From NCBI GenBank assembly GCA_963580285.1, contig OY757017.1:11420538-11484537 (forward strand): a DNA stretch of 64,000 bases, in the 5' to 3' direction. This DNA is from Lucinisca nassula. Taxonomy: Eukaryota > Mollusca > Bivalvia > Lucinida > Lucinidae. Shown here piece after piece: positions 42,693 through 53,754 of this stretch. Made by a program: the position numbers and the translations under genes. Each line of letters begins with the position of its first letter. Position 1 is the stretch's first letter. The notes beneath the pieces are model-generated. The model had not been told where the DNA came from. It was given only the letters and a program-made list of their open reading frames with translations, and did not search any database.

Positions 42693-43760
42693 GGTCGGGT
42701 ATGAAACACCCTTCCCGATCCCGATCCGAAAATCCCCGATCCAAAATTTTATATTTGCCCTAATTCATTAATAAGAATATATTTTAAACACTTTTTGTGT
42801 ATATTTTATTACTATTAAGTATTTTAATCATTATTTATGTACAATTTGTTTAAATGTGTACAATTTGTGATTTTATCCTAAATTATTCCTCTCTCAGGGG
42901 TATGAAAGACCCTGCCGATTTTTCGTAAAAATATTGTATTCTTCTGCCTCTTATTCAGAAAATAAACCATAACTAAATGATAAAATCAACATAACGGAAT
43001 TGTTATATACTTTTATGGCTTTTCTGGAATAAAAGAGAACTTAAAAAGGGTTTCGGAGGTGTTTTTTGCATATTTTTATCCAAAACGATTACCGATCATT
43101 ATTGCTATTTATAGTTACGAACATCGAACCGAATGTGAAAGAAATGACCGGAAACGGACCGATCCTGGGTTTCACATTGTCTCAAAATAAAAAATAGATA
43201 GATATGACATCGTCAAACTTCCATCACTCGCACAATGGAAATTATATGTCACACATACGATTTTTAAGACATTTGAAAACTCAATCGGTCCGTTTCCAGT
43301 CATTTATTTCACATTCGGTTCAATTTTCGTAACTATAAATAGCAATAATGATCGGTAATCGTTTAGGATATAAATATTCAAAAAACACATCCGAAACTCT
43401 TTTTAAGTTCTCTTTTATCCTAGAAAAGCCATAAAAATATAAAACAATTTCGTTATGTTGATTTTATAATTTAGTTATTGCTTATTTTTTTAATTAGAGG
43501 CGGAAGAATACAATATTTTTACGGAAAATCGGCAGGGTCTTTCATACCCCTGAGATAGGAATAATTTAGGATAAAATCACAAATTGGACACATTTAAACA
43601 AATTGTGCATAAATAATGATTAAAATACTTAATAGTAATAAAATATACACAAAAAGTGTTTAAAATATATTCTTATTAATGAATTAGGGCAAATATAAAA
43701 TTTTGGATCGGGGATTTTCGGATCGGGATCGGGATCGGGAAGGGTGTTTCATACCCGACC
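42693..43760. mobile_element. 1068-bp foldback element with 9-bp target duplication
   Basis: Two arms of about 475 bp (42693-43170 and 43285-43760) are inverted copies, roughly 90-95 percent alike by eye. They start GGTCGGGTATGAAACACCC and end with its reverse. The loop is about 115 bp. Flanks are AATTATATG at 42684-42692 and 43761-43769. It has no coding capacity. Long arms and a 9-bp duplication fit a non-autonomous Mutator-like or Foldback element. Confidence 0.88.
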
Positions 43761-43878
43761 AATTATATGTCTTTGGTCATATTTATTCTGATATAAAGTG
43801 TAGGTTGAGTTTTAGAAGTATGCTAGCCGCTTTAGGAAATACTGGATTTTACCCTGGAATAGTCTTGGCCTAGTCCGG

Positions 43879-44022
43879 TGATCCTGGCCAGATACAAATT
43901 GAGTAATCTTACATGCCTACAATGTAAATGACTTCCAGAATCCCGAAGAGATCACCTGGCCAGATACAAATTGAGTAATCTTACATGCCTACAATGTAAA
44001 TGACTTCCAGAATCCCGGAGAG
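43879..44022 (+). repeat. 72-bp tandem duplication
   Basis: Two nearly identical units (GGCCAGATACAAATTGAGTA and GACTTCCAGAATCCCG in each) are offset by 72 bp. Neighbouring 43770-43878 and 44023-44215 hold nothing recognisable. Confidence 0.85.
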
Positions 44023-44215
44023 TGTATGCAAGAAAAAGATTCTTACATTGTTTGGGGACTAGACAGAAAAAATATGTCCTGAAGTACCACTGTCCCGCAT
44101 CACTGAAGATGTTGGACGGCAACGCTATTGACGGAATTCTCTTTAAAATATCTGTGATATAATGGTACCTCTTATTGGTCCATAACTAAATTTTTTTCAG
44201 GCAAATAATTGATTT

Positions 44216-44395
44216 TTTTTCTCCGTTTTTTGCACCAAACAGATAGTGGCTGCTCGTTAGAACTGTCTCAACAGAATCGGTTATAACAAGTATCCACAAT
44301 CTATGTTTTTTGTGCCAGAATTCAGACATTAATATATACCATTGTAAACCCTACTTTTCTCTATATCAAGTGGAATTTTCAGTGTTCACATATTC
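44216..44395. repeat. R3 hairpin element
   Basis: Arms AGATAGTGGCTGCTCGTTAG and ACAAGTATCCACAATCTATG pair around AACTGTCTCAACAGAATCGGTT. The right flank CCCTACTTTTCTCTATATCA is as in other copies. Confidence 0.65.
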
Positions 44396-44429
44396 AAGTA
44401 TTTCTTGGATCAAAGATATTCGTATCATG

Positions 44430-44490
44430 CCCAGCAGACACACGTCCTCTGGCAACGTCAAATCAACGTCGGTGCAACGTTTCATTACAT
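44430..44490 (+). repeat. CCCAGCAG/ACGTC-type terminal repeat, left
   Basis: CCCAGCAGACACACGTCC and CAACGTCAAATCAACGTCGG resemble, inverted, the sequence at 47095-47161 that ends ACCCGCTGGG with several ACGTC motifs. They could be the ends of one 2.7-kb element. The flanks show no target duplication, so the link is unproven. Confidence 0.4.
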
Positions 44491-44569
44491 GGACTTGTAA
44501 ATGTGACATTTGAGACGAACATGTACAAGCAGTGATTTCTCCAGTCACCTCGTTGACATCTCCAAACTG

Positions 44570-45330
44570 CTTCCATGACATTTCGTCGAAAACCACTTGG
44601 TCAAATGTACTTGTCCGTCGAAAAGTACATTTCGTCGAACCAATATTTGGTCGAATTTTCGCCGAAAAAAATCGTCGAATTGTCATTTGGTCGAATATTC
44701 GTCGAATTTTTGTCGAAAAACTGAAAGAAGCTAAAACGAAAGTAACTTACCCCTAAACATTATACTGCGCATGAGAGACATAAGGGTTTACTATAAAATA
44801 TATTTGGTTGAAGTTCTGACCCAGTAGGCAAATTGTGTTTAAGCAACGTCCCATCAACGTCGATAATCGACGTTGCATACAGCGTTGCATACATGTGTGT
44901 CCACTGTTCAAATACAAAGCAAAGTTAACTTTTGTCGGATGCCTTGTGGAGCCATTCCCGGATCAGCTGATCAACCGTGGTTTCTGTATGGGCCTGCTCC
45001 CCTTTAACTTTGTCCATAAATTCATTTATGTTTGGGTGTTGTTTGTCTACAACCAACTTGAAACGTCGATGCGATCCCTCTAACTGATTATTGGTACGTG
45101 GTTCATCTGATAAAGTTCTTTCATAGACGGACCAAATCTCATTATATACTGACCGACGCATTGTTATACAAATAAGCCAGATCACAGTAAAAATAAATTC
45201 GACGAAGTGTCGCATTTCTTTAAAGAATATTCGACCAATTGTCCCATTTCAATATTTTTTTCGACCAAATGTTATATTCGACCAAATAGTGCATTCGACC
45301 AAGTGGTTTTCGACGAAATTACGTGCACCG
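44570..45330. mobile_element. Mutator-like (MULE) remnant, 761 bp, 10-bp target duplication
   Basis: Inverted termini share TTTCGTCGAAAACCACTTGG. Subterminal TTTGGTCGAA-type motifs recur on both sides (44630-44715, 45222-45310). Flanks CTCCAAACTG at 44560-44569 and 45331-45340 are a perfect 10-bp duplication. The outermost ~15 bp of the two ends are diverged. It contains the transposase fragment at 44925-45215. Confidence 0.75.
44925..45215 (-). pseudogene. MULE transposase C-terminal fragment
   Basis: The frame carries DEPRTNNQLEGSHRRFKLVV and KQHPNINEFMDKVKGEQ. This is the conserved block (PRTNNxxEGxHxxF...HPxIxxFI..L..EQ) found near the C-terminal end of MULE transposases, including those fused to FLYWCH zinc fingers. 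The catalytic DDE core is missing. It fits the 10-bp target duplication and TIRs around it. Confidence 0.7.
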
Positions 45331-45344
45331 CTCCAAACTGGCTA

Positions 45345-45475
45345 CTTTTCTGATGAAAATCTGTTTTCTTTTTCATCCTGCAAAGATAGGTTGTGTGCGC
45401 TCGTAAGAACCACTCTCGGTGAGGTGGTTCTGACGAGTACCCACAACCTATGTCTTGGAAAGGGGTTTAAAGGGG
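45345..45475. repeat. R3 hairpin element
   Basis: ATAGGTTGTGTGCGCTCGTA and ACGAGTACCCACAACCTATG flank AGAACCACTCTCGGTGAGGTGGTTCT, itself a perfect inner stem. It lies just outside the MULE remnant. Confidence 0.7.
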
Positions 45476-45552
45476 TGATCAAATCACGGAGTTGTTTACA
45501 TGAATTTCTTTCAATATTTCTTTCTTTCTTTGTCTCTTTCTTCCAATCTCAT

Positions 45553-45672
45553 TAAGAGTGAGTGAGTGTTTCAGTTTTACGTCCCACCAACAGCTAAGGT
45601 CATACGGAGACGGGACCTCGGTTTAAAGACTCATCCGAAAGTCTGGAGAAGCCCGGGATCGAACCTGTCCAA
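45553..45672 (-). mobile_element. R5: tRNA-type SINE-like repeat, reverse
   Basis: On the - strand it reads GGTTCGATCCCGGGC (a B-box match), then CTCCAGACTTTCGGATGAGT, AACCGAGGTCCCGT and GGTGGGACGTAAAAC. The A-box half is not present before the B box, so the head is truncated. Related fragments are at 3893-3955 and 46620-46695. Confidence 0.6.
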
Positions 45673-45825
45673 TCTCATTAAGATAATGTACCCGTGCGAT
45701 ATATAGATTTCTTTTTTACATCTCCAAACTCTGCTTTTCTGCTGAAAATATAGTTTGTCTTGAGGCAAAAACATAATAATGTATACCTCCACCCCCATAA
45801 ACCCGAGTTTTCTCTCTGATGAAAA

Positions 45826-45893
45826 TCGGCCCCCGCCCATCGGGGCTTGAAGAAATAGATTTGCTGCATAATGCTTCCACGCAGAGCAACTTC
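45826..45893 (+). repeat. R2 fragment (head only)
   Basis: CCCCCGCCCATCGGGGCTTGAAG in part, then CATAATGCTTCCACGCAGAG. It stops before the GAAACCGACC region. Confidence 0.65.
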
Positions 45894-46087
45894 AGTCAAA
45901 ATGAAGACTAAACTATTCATACTGGAGATAATCCTTATGCATTTATCATGAACAAAACAAATACGTTCGCTCTTGTACGGTGCCAGCTGGAAACTATGGA
46001 TAATATATTATCTATAGGCTAACATGACAGGTCGCTTATTAATTGGGATGGTATCTCATTCGACATCAAATTATCTAAAAAAAAAAA

Positions 46088-46170
46088 AAACTTTCCTTTC
46101 GTAGCGAAAATCTTCCGTTCGCGAAAGGAAGGTTCTTTTCGCGAAAGGAATGTTCCTTTCGCAGATCAAC
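46088..46170. repeat. R6-like TTCGCGAAAGGA repeats
   Basis: Three imperfect CTTTCG/CGAAAGG palindromic units separated by AGGTTC or ATGTTC, preceded by an A run. Similar in design to 40425-40560, with CTTTCG in place of TTTTCG. Confidence 0.55.
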
Positions 46171-46245
46171 CCGTCTTCTTTTAGACATTTTGGAGTAACA
46201 AGTCTGTAACAAATATAGGTGGTCATTTTCAGGCATAAATTGTTC

Positions 46246-46345
46246 ATCTTTACGCTACATTACGCATCATTACGCTACATTACGCATCATTACGCATCAT
46301 TACGCTACATTACGCATCATTACGCTACATTACGCATCATTACTG
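46246..46345 (+). repeat. 20-bp minisatellite TACGCTACATTACGCATCAT
   Basis: About five copies of the 20-bp unit with one 10-bp half unit skipped. The open frame 46219-46413 (HYASLRYIT repeats) is a by-product. Confidence 0.9.
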
Positions 46346-46703
46346 TTTTAAGGCAGACCCCCCAGAACCCATGTCAAATATCAGAAATACACAAAAAATG
46401 TCTTCCCCGGTAAACCCCAGTTTGCTACATATAAAGTGGGGTTTATTTTACGGACTTGTTCAAGTAATATCTATATAAAGCGTGGTTTGAAGTGATGTTC
46501 ATTGAACGGACATGTTTTTGTGATGTTATAGCATGCATGGTACGCATTTTGCACGATTTTTTAAATTTTCTTTTCAAGCAAATCAATTTTACAGGAGAAC
46601 AGTAAGGTTTGCGAGGGTACACAAAGTTTTATGTCCCGCCAACATTAAAGGTCATATGTAAACGAGACCTCATTTCAAATACTCATCCAAACCGGAACAG
46701 AAC

Positions 46704-47102
46704 ATGGACATTGAGGAAAATCCTATTAGGGAAAGAATAAGGAAAGATGGGACTTCGGAACATAAAAAAGAATTCTGGTATAATTTCCTTAAATTAGTCC
46801 AGGGCGCACATAACGTTGAATTAGAATTTAACGGTCATGTCAACACTATTTTAGGTGATTTTCAGCAGGTCAGTTTACCATTCTACACTTTACCGGATAG
46901 GCTTGTACGTAAGTGGTTAACTAGTAAAGTGCACATTCTTTCACCAGAAGCTGACAACTGTCCCTCTTTAATCAACGGAAGTAAGAGAATGGCCGATGAA
47001 AACATTCCCGGATCAATCTCCCCGAAAGCATGTTGCCGACCACCAGTCAGACGCCGATCCACCAGAGATACCGAGGCCGGCGCGCACATAACGTCGATTT
47101 AA
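46704..47102 (+). CDS. Orphan 132-codon open frame inside the TIR element
   Basis: Starts at ATG 46704 (MDIEENPIRERIRKDG). The centre is hydrophilic, with NGHVNTILGDFQQVSLPFYT and a basic tail. The last codons run into an ACGTC-rich terminal-repeat-like sequence, so the stop lies in repeat DNA. I recognise no family. It could be a piece of a transposon-encoded protein or chance. Confidence 0.3.
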   Translation: MDIEENPIRERIRKDGTSEHKKEFWYNFLKLVQGAHNVELEFNGHVNTILGDFQQVSLPFYTLPDRLVRKWLTSKVHILSPEADNCPSLINGSKRMADENIPGSISPKACCRPPVRRRSTRDTEAGAHITSI

Positions 47103-47161
47103 CATCGATGCAACAGGGTTACGTTGCATCGACGTTTCCTTAACGTCATGTACCCGCTGGG
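47095..47161 (-). repeat. CCCAGCGGG/ACGTC-type terminal repeat, right
   Basis: Reverse partner of 44430-44490: GATGCAACAGGGTTACGTTG, CATCGACGTTTCC, TAACGTCATG, ACCCGCTGGG. No target duplication seen. The following 47162-47760 is unassigned. Confidence 0.4.
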
Positions 47162-47855
47162 AGAATTTTCATGCCATACATATCATGAAAACCATGAGCA
47201 TCACATCTTTATTGAAATAAGAAAAGAAGAAGAAATTACCTTCAGATCCCCTTTACAGAAGTTCCTGAGACGAGAGATATAGCTATCCCCAAAAAGAGCG
47301 AAACGTACCATGATTTTACGGAAGTTGTTGTGTCTGTGTGACATGAATCAACATAAACCCTAGGCTTTATATAATATGAATTATTTAAGTTAACAGTGCC
47401 AAAGTTATCAATGCTTTTTAATGAGCTTGGGTATTGAACATTTCCGCTTTCGGGACTCGGGACATGGCATGTGATACTTGCTCACCATAGTGCATGTAAT
47501 TACCTGCGAGTGCTCACTAATTAAGACCAGATGTTTGCTCCTGAGCATTGACCAGTGATATCTTTAAATCTGTAAAATTTAATTAGGCTTCTTGGTGCTA
47601 TTTACAAACGCCTGGTTTAATCTAGACTAAGTTTTTAAAGACCTTTGAGTGAGTATAATTACAGAATCTTTCATCCAAAATTGCCTCCTCCCACTCTTAA
47701 TTTCCTTACTACCTCATATATCGGTATATTCATGAGATAATTGGGCAAAATAATGATTTTAAAGGTCCGTTCCGGTTATTCCAGGTCCGTTCCGGTTATT
47801 GGGTCCATTCCGGTCCATTCCGGTTAGTAAACGGACCGCGAAAAAGATGGCGACT

Positions 47856-47928
47856 GTCACCGCAGAAGATGGAAGACTATTCCACTGAGGAATAGTTCTA
47901 GGGAAGAAAGAGTTTTTCAGGGCATCAC
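47856..47928 (-). pseudogene. LINE B, 3' segment
   Basis: Matches LINE A at 41230-41302 (CACCGCAGAAGATGGAAGAC, GAATAGTTCTAGGGAAG, CAGGGCATCAC). It stops at the 5-bp duplication ATCAC. Left of 47856 the match to LINE A is lost, so the natural 3' end is absent. Confidence 0.78.
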
Positions 47929-48244
47929 CAGGTCTGAGAGTTTAGCTATTTCTAAAGACTGTCCATAAAAATAAAGACAGTCTTTAAATTTATGGACTCG
48001 CGTGTCTCTAGAAAGCAATGCAAATCGTAAGTAGTGTTGTGAATCGGACAGAAAAATTACAATCGATTATCGGTAAAGTAAAACCGATTGATTATCGATT
48101 GTACAATCGGATATCCCATCATTCGCTTCAACAATATATAACGATGGCAAACGCTTTTTCAGAGCCTCCTTTTATACATTCCCACCCAATTACAGAGCGT
48201 AATTTGCTCCAGAAAACAGCTCATAGTTAATAAGGTAGTGGGCT

Positions 48245-48600
48245 CTAGTTTTGACTGGTGTCCCACAAGGGACTGTTCTTGGTCCCCTGTTATTCTCCCT
48301 GTACATTAATGATATTTCCTCTGACATGGATTCAGAAATAAGACTGTTCGCAGACGACTGTGTTTACTACTATAGACGACTCAGTGACACTTTAGAATGA
48401 TATAGACACATGATGGTTAGGATGTTGGGCACAAAAATGAGGCATGAAATTTCAGCCCGTTAAAGTTAATGCAGTATTATGCAGATAAATAGGAAGAGAC
48501 CAAATGGAATTAAGGGCACAGTGATTCCATTAAATACCTTGGTGTGACAATCACACACGATTTGAGATTCATAACACCTAATTAAAGATCTATACAGTTA
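48245..48600 (+). pseudogene. LINE RT fragment with FADD motif
   Basis: Frame encodes LTGVPQGTVLGPLLFSLYIN (motif B) and IRLFADDCVYYYRRL (motif C), then frameshifts while similarity continues to a thumb-like region near 48540. It is a CR1/Jockey-group type distinct from LINE A/B. Both ends are truncated. Confidence 0.72.
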
Positions 48601-49257
48601 TACAAGCTTAATTACTTTGACACGCGTGATAAAACATGACATGCAATCAACTCAAAACTGTCAGCTTAGCGAGAAAGAGATCACCGTAAAAGAAAGCAGT
48701 TTAACAGTATAATATTCAGGCTATAAAATGGGCCCAAACTTTCATACCCGCCTTTATGGGCAAGACCAATGCGAACATAAAAGTTTTCTGCAACCAACAT
48801 CATTGAAAAGTCAATTGTCCATCGTTTTTTCTGTTGGCGATCGGTAAATGACGTCATCGGATTGTAGCAAATATACATGCATTGAATGTTATGTTTTATT
48901 TTAATAGGGCGTTTGTTTCTTTCATAAAAAATGGAACCGATAAAATATTTTCTCAATAACTAAACGGTTATGTTTTGAGAAATGCGCCTTGTATTATGCA
49001 CGTTTTATTTTTGAAAGTTCTATCTTATTTACCAATAGCAGCGTGCCCCGTAAAGAGGTCTTTTTTTTTTTGCGCCAAGCATGCCCTTTTTCCCGCGCAA
49101 AAAAATAACAACAAAAAAAACAACAACAAAACTAGCGTTCACGAGACAATAGAAAAGTATGTGTTTATTTTGCATACATCCACCTTTAGATGTTGCTAAT
49201 CGCCTTAGGAGGATTTTCACACTTGTTGATTGAGTTTTATGATTGAGGGATATACCC
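48601..49257. other. No gene seen
   Basis: Unassigned sequence inside the hAT-like element. The reverse 91-codon frame at 48681-48956 has no recognisable motif. An AAC/AAAAC run lies near 49105-49130. Confidence 0.4.
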
Positions 49258-51869
49258 ATTTAATATCAAATATAACTACCCATCACTACAATTATAGCCT
49301 TTTCACCAGACGCAGGTCTGGGACAGTCTGACACAAAAAAAAATCTAGCCAGAAATGCCACCGGCATGTCCCTTTTCCCGTGACCTCCCCAGCGTCGAGT
49401 CCTGATTGGTCGCTGATGTCACATGACCTATCAGACCAATAGGCAGACGATACAGGTCACGTGACCGCGATTTTCGCGCCGAGAAGATCATTATTTTTTC
49501 GGACTTGCTTGGGATAGGATGGTCAAACTACATTCCATGGAAGAATGAATAAACGGATAAGTGTTTTATTCTTTTTTGATTTTGCACTTACCTTGAGTTT
49601 CCACAACGTACTTAGGCTTTGTAAGCTTACTGTTTATTCCGAAATTCTTAGAGACTTTATTTCGCGTGTTTCTGCCGACATTACATGTGTAGTGGTTGTC
49701 CGCCATTTTGAATTTTCACTTGGAAGTTTTGTTTATCATGTGATCAACCGTTTTTGGTTTTTGATAAGCACCACACTTCTTTTCATGTTATGTACCAGGG
49801 TATACGCTCGTATTATTCCTGGTAATGTTTTAATAGAAGTCGGCGTTGTGGAAACTTAAATTGCCAGAAAAGAGGACGGTTTTTGTGCGTGTTCCTTCCA
49901 CTTCCGGTATCGGAAGACGTTGTATCGCTGAATAAAAATTCTCAGCATTAATTTAGTTTTGAACATGTGCAAGACCCGTCTTCGTTTAGCACTTATAAAT
50001 CCCACGATGCAGATGGATAATATTCAGGTCCCTTTGGGCCTTTCTATAGTATCTTCTAAATAGAATCCATCCAATTCGTGTGGGTCACCTTTGCCGAATC
50101 AAGATGAGCCAGTCTATGTCCCCTCCTCCCATTTGGGCCTGGGTTGACTAGGATAGGTTCGTCGACCGCCCCGTAGAGACCCTGCTCATAATTGCGGGGA
50201 CTCCGGGGTGCGGGGAACCTATGCCCAAAATTTTTTTCCGAATCCATGTTACATACGAATTTTGGTACGGTTCCGATCCCGGTTTTTATCGGGTAACCTT
50301 TCCGGACCTTCAGTACTTAGTTTACCTTGGTCATATGCTTCTTTCCTCTTATTATGATAAATTTTTGTTATCATAATCATTAAATTGGATTGTTTTCCCT
50401 TGTAAAACATACTGACTTGGGCATCGTTTATTGGAATACCGTGACTATTGCAAGTGAATCCGGGACGTTTCGGTACGGAGTCGTTTCGGCCTGGGTCGTT
50501 TTCGACCCGAATTTGCACCTGGATCGATTCGGCCTATTTCGGTGGGTCGGTTCGGCCTTGGGTCGATTCGGCCTTGATCGTTTTAGGCACGGCTCCTTGA
50601 ATGCTCAATTTTGATTCGGCAATTTCGCATGTTCAGTGCACGTTACACAATAAAGGGCCTAACACTGGGGAAGTTTAATTGAGCCTCGAGTGTTTTGCCC
50701 CTAGAGCTGAATCTGGGCCTAGTGAATTATCCTCTGGGGATATATCAATACTCAGAGGTTGGTCTTTTTTCGTCCTTACTAATTAGCGATTATGAGAAGG
50801 ACATATTTAGAGCCTCATCACCTATTGATTCTAAAACTATAAGCGGACCATGTCTTCCCAACGTTTTCAGAATCAAGCTTCAAGACTGGGGGCACTCGTG
50901 AAAAGAACTTGGAACATTGGTTCTAACAACAAAAAACATCAATTTTTTGTTCTTATGAAATTCCAAAATTCGACCCAGATTCAGTCTCTGTATATATGAC
51001 GTCAGGGAAATTGGCATTACTTCCTGTTTCGACGCTCTAACATTGGAGCTTCTTACCAGGACTATTATTAAGTGGGTTCTCATTATGACTGGTATTCTAA
51101 TTCTACCCACTTTGCCTTCAAACAAGAGCATTCCGACCATATAGCTGCTATTCTAATGCTTTTGTTTATTTCCCGGTCATTTTTTCACATGCCATGGCTG
51201 TCTACCACCATGTTGCATGTTTGGCGCAACTCTGCTCTTGATAACTGGTTCAGTTTTTAACTGAGCATAGTAAATGAAAACTTAGAGCCTCAGCGCCTCT
51301 TGATTCTAAAACTATAAGCGGACCATGTCTTCCCAATGTTTTCAGAATCAAGCTTCAAGACCGTGGGCACTCGTCTTTTTTGAAGTCTTCGGAGAGCGTA
51401 TCAAGTACAGGTACCGCAACCAAGAGACGCTCTTCGACTACTTCCGATGACTTTTAAGTGCTTATCACCCTCGACTAGAAGATCTCAATCAGTCCTCGTC
51501 TACTAATAGATCATTCTCAGATCAGGGTACACGGTCCTTTCGTTCCAGAGGTCGGACTGGAACGAAATCTCCCAATAGAGGAAGACACAAGTCTAACAAA
51601 TGACTTTCTTCCTTCCCCTCCTCTTCATCTTCTCCCAGTAGGAGCCGAGCTTTTTCAGTTCTGTCAAGCCTTGGCTTCTTTTATTAAATATACTTTGAGT
51701 TTTATGAGTTTTGAGAAAGGGTTACTGGATTGAGTTCGTTAGGAATCCTTTCTCTTTCTCACATGCGAATACTATTTCTGGTAAATTGTATCAAGAAAAG
51801 AAATCTTTTTATTGGAAGAGGAAGGGTTCTTCTCCAAAAGAAAGCCGTGTAAGTAGAAAAAACGGATCT

Positions 51870-52440
51870 TTCTGGTCGAGAAGAAAATGGGAAAATCGAC
51901 TCATCATCGACTTCTCACACTTAACACAGATGATGCAAGTCGATCATGTCAAAATGGAAACTTCGTCCTCGATTAGTCAGGTCAATTCTCCCAAATTCGG
52001 GGACGATTTCCGTAGTTTTAAAGGACGCTTACCTTCACATCTCCATCCATAGGTCATTACGCAAATTCCTTCGTTTCACCTTGGATGGAATTTTGTGTAT
52101 CAGTCCGTTGCCTTTCCTTTGTTGGATTTGTCAACGGATCAATGAAAAGAAAAGAAGAAAATGGGAAAATCGACTCATCATCGACTTCTCACACTTAACA
52201 AGATGATGCGAGTCGATCGTCTCAATATGGAAACTTCGTCCTCGATTAGTCAGGTCAAATTTCCCAAATTCGTGGACGATTTCCGTAGTTTTAAAGGTCG
52301 CTAGCCTTCACATCTCCATCCATAGGTCATTACGCAAATACCTTTGTTTCACCTTGGATGGAATTTTTGTGTATCAGTCCGTTGCCTTTCCTTTGTTGGA
52401 TTTGTCAACGGATCAATGTTTTTCCCTGTTCACCAACTTA
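51870..52440 (+). pseudogene. DIRS-like reverse transcriptase fragment (duplicated)
   Basis: RLIIDFSHLTQ with VKMETSSSI, then in the next frame LKDAYLHISIHRSLRKFLRF, match the motif region before and at motif A of DIRS RTs (consensus D-L-K-D-A-Y-x-H-x-P-I-H-P). Here the residue before LKDAY is V where D is expected. The segment is tandemly duplicated with a 274-bp offset, and both copies are frameshifted. Confidence 0.65.
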
Positions 52441-53754
52441 ATGGAAATTAATTAAGCAGCTCTCATCATAGAATTAGGCCCCAATCTCGTGTAGTGTTCC
52501 GATGATGGGTTTTGTCATCATTTTTACAGATACTGTTTATCATACCTTGTCCTAACGTGTACAGGTTATTGTGAATTTAGATTTCATACACTTTATCGAG
52601 AAGTTGAAATTGACTCTACCTCAAAGATACTTCTCCAAATTTTTTCACGCCCCGAAAAACTTTCGATTTATGTCAGGGGTTTGTTTCCCCTTTTTAGAAC
52701 TTAGTAATTGGATCCAGTTTTCCCTGGACAATCTCATCTTAGACCTTTCCAGTTTTTTTTTTTTTTTTTTTTTTTTGCTAATATTATCACTGGAAATACC
52801 ATACGGTCTATAGGAGCAATAAATTCCATTATCAAGATTGCTCTCTACGATTTATGAATCCCTCAGTATCAAATGGGGTCTCCTCTTTTAGAGACTATTC
52901 CCTATTTGTTTGTTCGCATGCCAGCCTTTCAGGTTGGTTTCCCACTTTGAACCTCAGGGATTAGTTGTTCAGGAAACGTGGGGCCTATATTAGGCGGGGC
53001 TATATATATATATGTGTGTGTCTTGTGTATGCGTATATGTATGTATATATGTATATGTGTATAAACATTCTGAAACTTCAGACAAATTTCCTTGGTTTAT
53101 CAGTTCTTCATAGCTCCAAACTGAGGAACACCTTCATTATTGTTACTCCAGACAAATGAATAGTGTAGTTTTTTCTACTTATCAGGGAGTGAGATCATTA
53201 CTCTTCCCTGTTGGCTTTTACATGGAAGATTATAACTTGGTGTCTTCAGGAAGGTGTGTCTATCCTTGTCGGACACCTCCAGGCAGATTATGTCATTGGG
53301 ATCGCCCCTATAGACCAGTTCACCATCCGTTCTCTACTGGGCGTTTTCTCAAATGGAGAGAACCTTTATTGGGCCTTTTTTGATCAAATGTCCAAACAAC
53401 TCGGTTCTCCAATCAACTTCCTTTGTGTTTCAAGTTTCAGATCACCTGGAACATGCAGTTGATTTAAAATCTCTAGATTGGGGGAATCTTTTACATATGC
53501 GTTTACACCATTCAACTGAATTCCTCTAGTTCTAGGTAAAAAATTCAAGCGTCCAAAAGCCGAGCCATTCTGATTACGCCTCCTATGGCCTCAGAGATCT
53601 TGGTTTTTTAGTCAGTCTGAGCCTAGTCTCAAGACTTGCAACCCGTCTTCCAGTAGTTCCAGATCAAATATCTAAAAGGTGTGGGTCAAGCATTCCATTT
53701 CAATCCAGAAATGCTTTACTTACACATCCAGATGTTGTCAGGAATCAAACCAGA

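Larger units (their letters stand above)
42596..47837. mobile_element. 5.2-kb TIR element with 10-bp target duplication
   Basis: Ends GGGTACGTTTACTAACCGG... and ...CCGGTTAGTAAACGGACC are inverted over about 65 bp and contain two or three tandem AATAACCGGAACGGACC motifs. Flanks GCGAAAAAGA at 42586-42595 and 47838-47847 form a 10-bp duplication. Several younger elements sit inside (42693-43760, 44570-45330). I see no transposase clearly its own. The duplication length fits Mutator-like elements, but the superfamily is not proven. Confidence 0.78.

Noticed and set aside
44430..47161. A single 2.7-kb transposon bounded by CCCAGC/GCTGGG ends
   Set aside because: The ACGTC-rich ends resemble each other in inverted form, but no target duplication is seen, so I list only the two terminal repeats.
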